A DNA stretch of 55,086 bases from UBA1227 sp045629305 (GTDB lineage Bacteria; Bacillota; Clostridia; Oscillospirales; Acutalibacteraceae). Below are positions 52,971 to 55,086 of this stretch, piece by piece; position 1 is the first letter of the stretch, and each line of letters starts with the position of its first letter. Location of the stretch: assembly GCA_045629305.1 (NCBI GenBank), contig JAZQQZ010000020.1, positions 1 through 55,086 of the forward strand. The letters are read 5' to 3'. A program made the position numbers and the translations under genes. A model generated the notes under the pieces. It was not told the DNA's origin. It ran no database searches and worked only from the letters and a program-made list of their open reading frames with translations.

Positions 52971-53637
52971 TCTTATCTTCATCAAGTTTTGGAATAGTCT
53001 TAAGAGCAGCTGTAGCAATTCTGTCACGCTGGTTTTTAAGATACTCATTGACTTTTTCTTCTCGATCTTTATTGTTCTTCTCAATCTCTTCAAGATCAAG
53101 GACGTTGCCAAGACGTGTATCTTCAAGCATAACTTTGCGGTCTTTGAATAATTCACGCTGCTTCTTTGAGATATACTGAGAATATCTATTCCTAAGTAAA
53201 TCAAAAGTATCATCAATCATAAATACAGATGATAGGAAGATAAGTACAAGAGGGATGATAAGTAAAATCTGCAAATTGGCATCAATACTTCTTAAATCTA
53301 CGAGATAGAGAACAATTGATGCGATAGCACAAGCCACAAAATTACCTACCACTGCAAGGTATGCAATGAATGAAGGAAATCCAGTAGCAGGGAAAAGTGT
53401 AAGAATCGTTACAATGTCAACAACCTGAATAAGGGTCGCAATTACATCAAAGTAGAAGATGTAGCGGTTGAAGAATGTTGAAATTGCATCAAGGTTCTTA
53501 ATGTGAATTGTATCCTGTAACATAGGCATGCTTCCGAGCATGGTTACAATAAAGATAAATTCAGCAAATAGAAAAGTGAGAGTTAAGAGTACTGCCGTTT
53601 TCTTGCTTGGAAGTGGCAGTGTTTTGTTTTTAGCCAT
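52963..53637 (-). CDS. four-helix membrane protein of unknown function
   Basis: A 224-residue protein from ATG 53637 (GAGGGTGAC upstream), 25 bases after the LCP gene. Four hydrophobic helices are evident at about residues 16-36, 58-82, 88-110 and 122-142, followed by a charged cytoplasmic tail of about 80 residues rich in Lys, Glu, Arg and Asn that probably forms a coiled coil (NRYSQYISKKQRELFKDRK, EEIEKNNKDREEKVNEYLK). I do not recognise a family. Context suggests an envelope function with the LCP enzyme. Its stop lies inside hemW and no terminator separates the two converging genes. Confidence 0.82.
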   Translation of the reverse strand: MAKNKTLPLPSKKTAVLLTLTFLFAEFIFIVTMLGSMPMLQDTIHIKNLDAISTFFNRYIFYFDVIATLIQVVDIVTILTLFPATGFPSFIAYLAVVGNFVACAIASIVLYLVDLRSIDANLQILLIIPLVLIFLSSVFMIDDTFDLLRNRYSQYISKKQRELFKDRKVMLEDTRLGNVLDLEEIEKNNKDREEKVNEYLKNQRDRIATAALKTIPKLDEDKII

Positions 53638-53662
53638 TTTGTCACCCTCTTATGGAAATTGC

Positions 53663-54715
53663 TTATTGTTCTGTGGTGTGAGTTTGGTCGTCATTATATA
53701 TGAAATCATATACGTAACCTGCGTTTTCATCAATGTCAAAGACGATTGATGCGCCAGCCTTAGTGCTGGCATTTTTCCAAGAACCGTCTACAGGAACACG
53801 TAATGTTTCAAGCTCATAGTTTAAGTATTTAGACACTGCGCTTACTCCGATTGTGAGCATCTCAGTAGAGGAGATGTCTGTCTCAACAAGAGGAAGAACT
53901 TTATTGATAAGGGATACAACTTCAGATGGTTTAATCTCATTAAGTTGTTCTTTGATTGCTGCAATTGTTCTTCTTTGACGCTCAGTTCTCATGAAGTCAG
54001 AATCAAGTTTTCTGATTCTACAGAACATAAGGGCTTCCTCACCGTTTAGATGAACAGCTTCGCCTGAGTCAAAGTTGAGTTTGTTGCCTGTGAGTGACCA
54101 CTTGTTCCAAGTTTTATTGAGGTATCTTGCCTCTTTCTCTGTGATCTTGACATCAACACCACCGAGGGAATCAACAAGTTCTTCGAAAGCTTGGAAATCA
54201 ACAAGCATGTAGTTGTCGATTTTAATCTTGAAATTATATTCAAGAGTATCCCATACAAGGTCAACTCCGCCCCAAGAACATGAAGCGTTAAGCTTGTATT
54301 GTCCATGACCAGGGATTTCAACATAACTATCTCTCAAGAAAGATGTAAGCTTAATCTTCTTGTGAGTGTTGTCGATAGAGAGAATAATCATTGTGTCAGA
54401 ACGGGATGCTTCCGCGAGTTCACCTTCTCTTGCGTCTACGCCAAGAAGGAGAATGTTGGTGACATTCTTGTCGCTGAAGAGGTCACCCTGTTCAACATAT
54501 TTATTCTCATGCTTTTTTTCTGGTTCTTCTGGGTGATCCATTTTGTTATATACAATGTAGAATGCTCCACCAGCCAGGAGAACAATTACAAGAAAAGCAA
54601 TTAAAAATGCTTTGAGAATTCTTCTCTTTAAAGACTTTTTAGTCTTTTTCTTTTCCATAGGTTCTGAGTTTGAATTAATATCTTCAAACTCATCGTATTC
54701 ATCGCGTTTAGCCAT
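53663..54715 (-). CDS. LytR-CpsA-Psr (LCP) family cell-wall polymer ligase
   Basis: A 350-residue membrane-anchored phosphotransferase of the type that attaches teichoic acid or capsular glycan from a lipid carrier to peptidoglycan. An acidic/basic cytoplasmic N-terminus and one helix (FLIAFLVIVLLAGGAFYIVYN, about residues 34-54) precede the LCP domain: NILLLGVDAREGE, SRSDTMIILSID, TSFLRDSYVEIPGHGQYKLN (with the Arg and Asp that bind the pyrophosphate), ALMFCRIRKLDSDFMRTERQRR. All main LCP motifs are intact. Starts at ATG 54715 behind AAGGAGGCG, divergent from rnpB. Confidence 0.94.
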   Translation of the reverse strand: MAKRDEYDEFEDINSNSEPMEKKKTKKSLKRRILKAFLIAFLVIVLLAGGAFYIVYNKMDHPEEPEKKHENKYVEQGDLFSDKNVTNILLLGVDAREGELAEASRSDTMIILSIDNTHKKIKLTSFLRDSYVEIPGHGQYKLNASCSWGGVDLVWDTLEYNFKIKIDNYMLVDFQAFEELVDSLGGVDVKITEKEARYLNKTWNKWSLTGNKLNFDSGEAVHLNGEEALMFCRIRKLDSDFMRTERQRRTIAAIKEQLNEIKPSEVVSLINKVLPLVETDISSTEMLTIGVSAVSKYLNYELETLRVPVDGSWKNASTKAGASIVFDIDENAGYVYDFIYNDDQTHTTEQ

Positions 54716-54739
54716 AATACGCCTCCTTATAACTTATTA

Positions 54740-54768
54740 ATTTTACTATAATTTATTACTATTTACAA
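54740..54768 (-). promoter_or_regulatory. promoter of the LCP gene
   Basis: Minus strand: TTGTAA (54768-54763), 17-bp spacer, TAAAAT (54745-54740), 25 bases before the ATG. Confidence 0.55.
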
Positions 54769-54782
54769 GACACTTTATAAAT

Positions 54783-54811
54783 TTGACATTTAATGAGCTT
54801 TTTTGTAAAAT
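54783..54811 (+). promoter_or_regulatory. strong promoter of rnpB
   Basis: A perfect TTGACA (54783-54788), 17-bp spacer and TAAAAT (54806-54811). Transcription should start near 54818, where the RNase P RNA begins. Confidence 0.8.
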
Positions 54812-54817
54812 TGTCCC

Positions 54818-55086
54818 TGTGATTGGATTGGGCAGTCGCTGGCGCTTAGCGCGAGAAACAGCTTCCAGCCCCATAGAGCAGGATGACGGCTAACGGCCGC
54901 CGAGGGTGACCTTAGGGATAGTGCAACAGAGATATACCGCCACGGCAGCTACGCTGCCGCGGTAAGGATGGAAAGGCGAGGTAAGAGCTCACCAGCGTGG
55001 TGGAGACATCACGGCTATGTAAACCCCATCTGGAGCAACACCGACTTGCATAGGCTTGCTCGGCCGCTTTAAAGCAGAAGGGTGGC
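54818..55086 (+). ncRNA. rnpB: RNase P RNA, bacterial class A type (3' end outside window)
   Basis: Catalytic RNA that trims the 5' leader of tRNA precursors. Recognisable conserved blocks are CCATAGAGCAGGATG (54871 onward), AGTGCAACAGAGATATACCGCC (54920 onward), the P12-like hairpin CGGCAGC/GCTGCCG near 54943-54959, GGTAAGAGCTCACC (54980 onward) and the CTGGAGCAA block (55030 onward). The 5' end is placed from the promoter and is approximate. The window stops around the P15 region, so the 3' conserved region CR-V is missing. The normally near-invariant GGAAAGUCC of CR-I is not present; see findings. Confidence 0.93.

Noticed and set aside
54818..55086. tmRNA, rRNA or a GC-rich mobile fragment at the right end
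   Set aside because: The blocks AGTGCAACAGA, GGTAAGAGCTCACC and GGAGCAA identify RNase P RNA; the GC shift is normal for a structured RNA gene.
1..55086. CRISPR arrays, insertion sequences, prophage or tRNA genes
   Set aside because: I found no regularly spaced repeats, transposase or integrase genes, terminal inverted repeats or tRNA-like folds.

Overview
The window reads as a chromosomal segment of a low-to-mid GC Gram-positive anaerobe of the Clostridia, most likely an Oscillospirales/Ruminococcus-like gut bacterium. This is inferred from gene content, not from a database search. The pointers are a division-cell wall (dcw) cluster with DivIB-type FtsQ and a PASTA-domain penicillin-binding protein, an IreB regulator, AddAB instead of RecBCD, an LCP-family ligase, a K+-dependent membrane pyrophosphatase, poly-threonine linkers in envelope proteins, frequent TTG/GTG starts behind strong AGGAGG ribosome sites, and sigma-A promoters with 17-bp spacers. 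Nearly all the DNA is housekeeping. I see no phage, transposon, integron or CRISPR array.

Layout. (1) 1-1906, minus: hppA, cut by the left edge, divergent from mraZ. (2) 2206-13662, plus: dcw cluster mraZ-rsmH-ftsL-PBP-murF-mraY-ftsW-murG-divIB-ftsZ. It lacks murE, murD, murB and ftsA, and murC lies 30 kb away. (3) 13731-17328, plus: rpmE with its own promoter and terminator, a YigZ/IMPACT protein, then a membrane-fusion protein and a MacB-like permease without an ATPase. (4) 17374-21402, minus: pheS-pheT behind a short leader ending in an intrinsic terminator, then ireB and a small unknown gene. (5) 21587-23125, plus: a fused NAD(P)HX epimerase/dehydratase whose promoter lies inside the pheS leader. 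(6) 23247-35773, plus: a long run tmk-GNAT-DJ-1-mltG-U32-dgt-dnaG-rpoD-tyrosine phosphatase-AIM24-second dGTPase homologue-lipase, closed by a bidirectional terminator. (7) 35814-43656, minus: addB-addA-SGNH hydrolase. (8) 43843-52970, plus: murC-L,D-transpeptidase-acyl-CoA ligase-lipoprotein-small unknown-lepA-hemW. (9) 52963-54715, minus: LCP protein and a four-helix membrane protein. (10) 54818 to the right edge, plus: rnpB (RNase P RNA), 3' end missing.

How it works together. Regions 2, 6 (mltG), 8 and 9 supply much of the peptidoglycan route: MurC, MurF, MraY and MurG make lipid II, FtsW and the class B PBP polymerise and crosslink it at the FtsZ ring, MltG trims it, an L,D-transpeptidase makes alternative crosslinks, and an LCP enzyme attaches secondary polymers. 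Region 6 joins DNA replication and nucleotide supply (tmk, dgt, dnaG) with the vegetative sigma factor. AddAB repairs breaks. PheST, LepA, L31 and RNase P serve translation.

The most interesting points are a 10-bp-phased MraZ-type operator, the FtsZ C-terminus without a recognisable conserved peptide next to a missing ftsA, the pheS leader with mutually exclusive hairpins overlapping a divergent promoter, a near-perfect 15-bp inverted repeat before the PBP gene, the diverged second dGTPase, a signal-less staphylococcal/Geobacillus-type lipase, and an atypical CR-I region in rnpB. I found no convincing wholly new multi-gene system.
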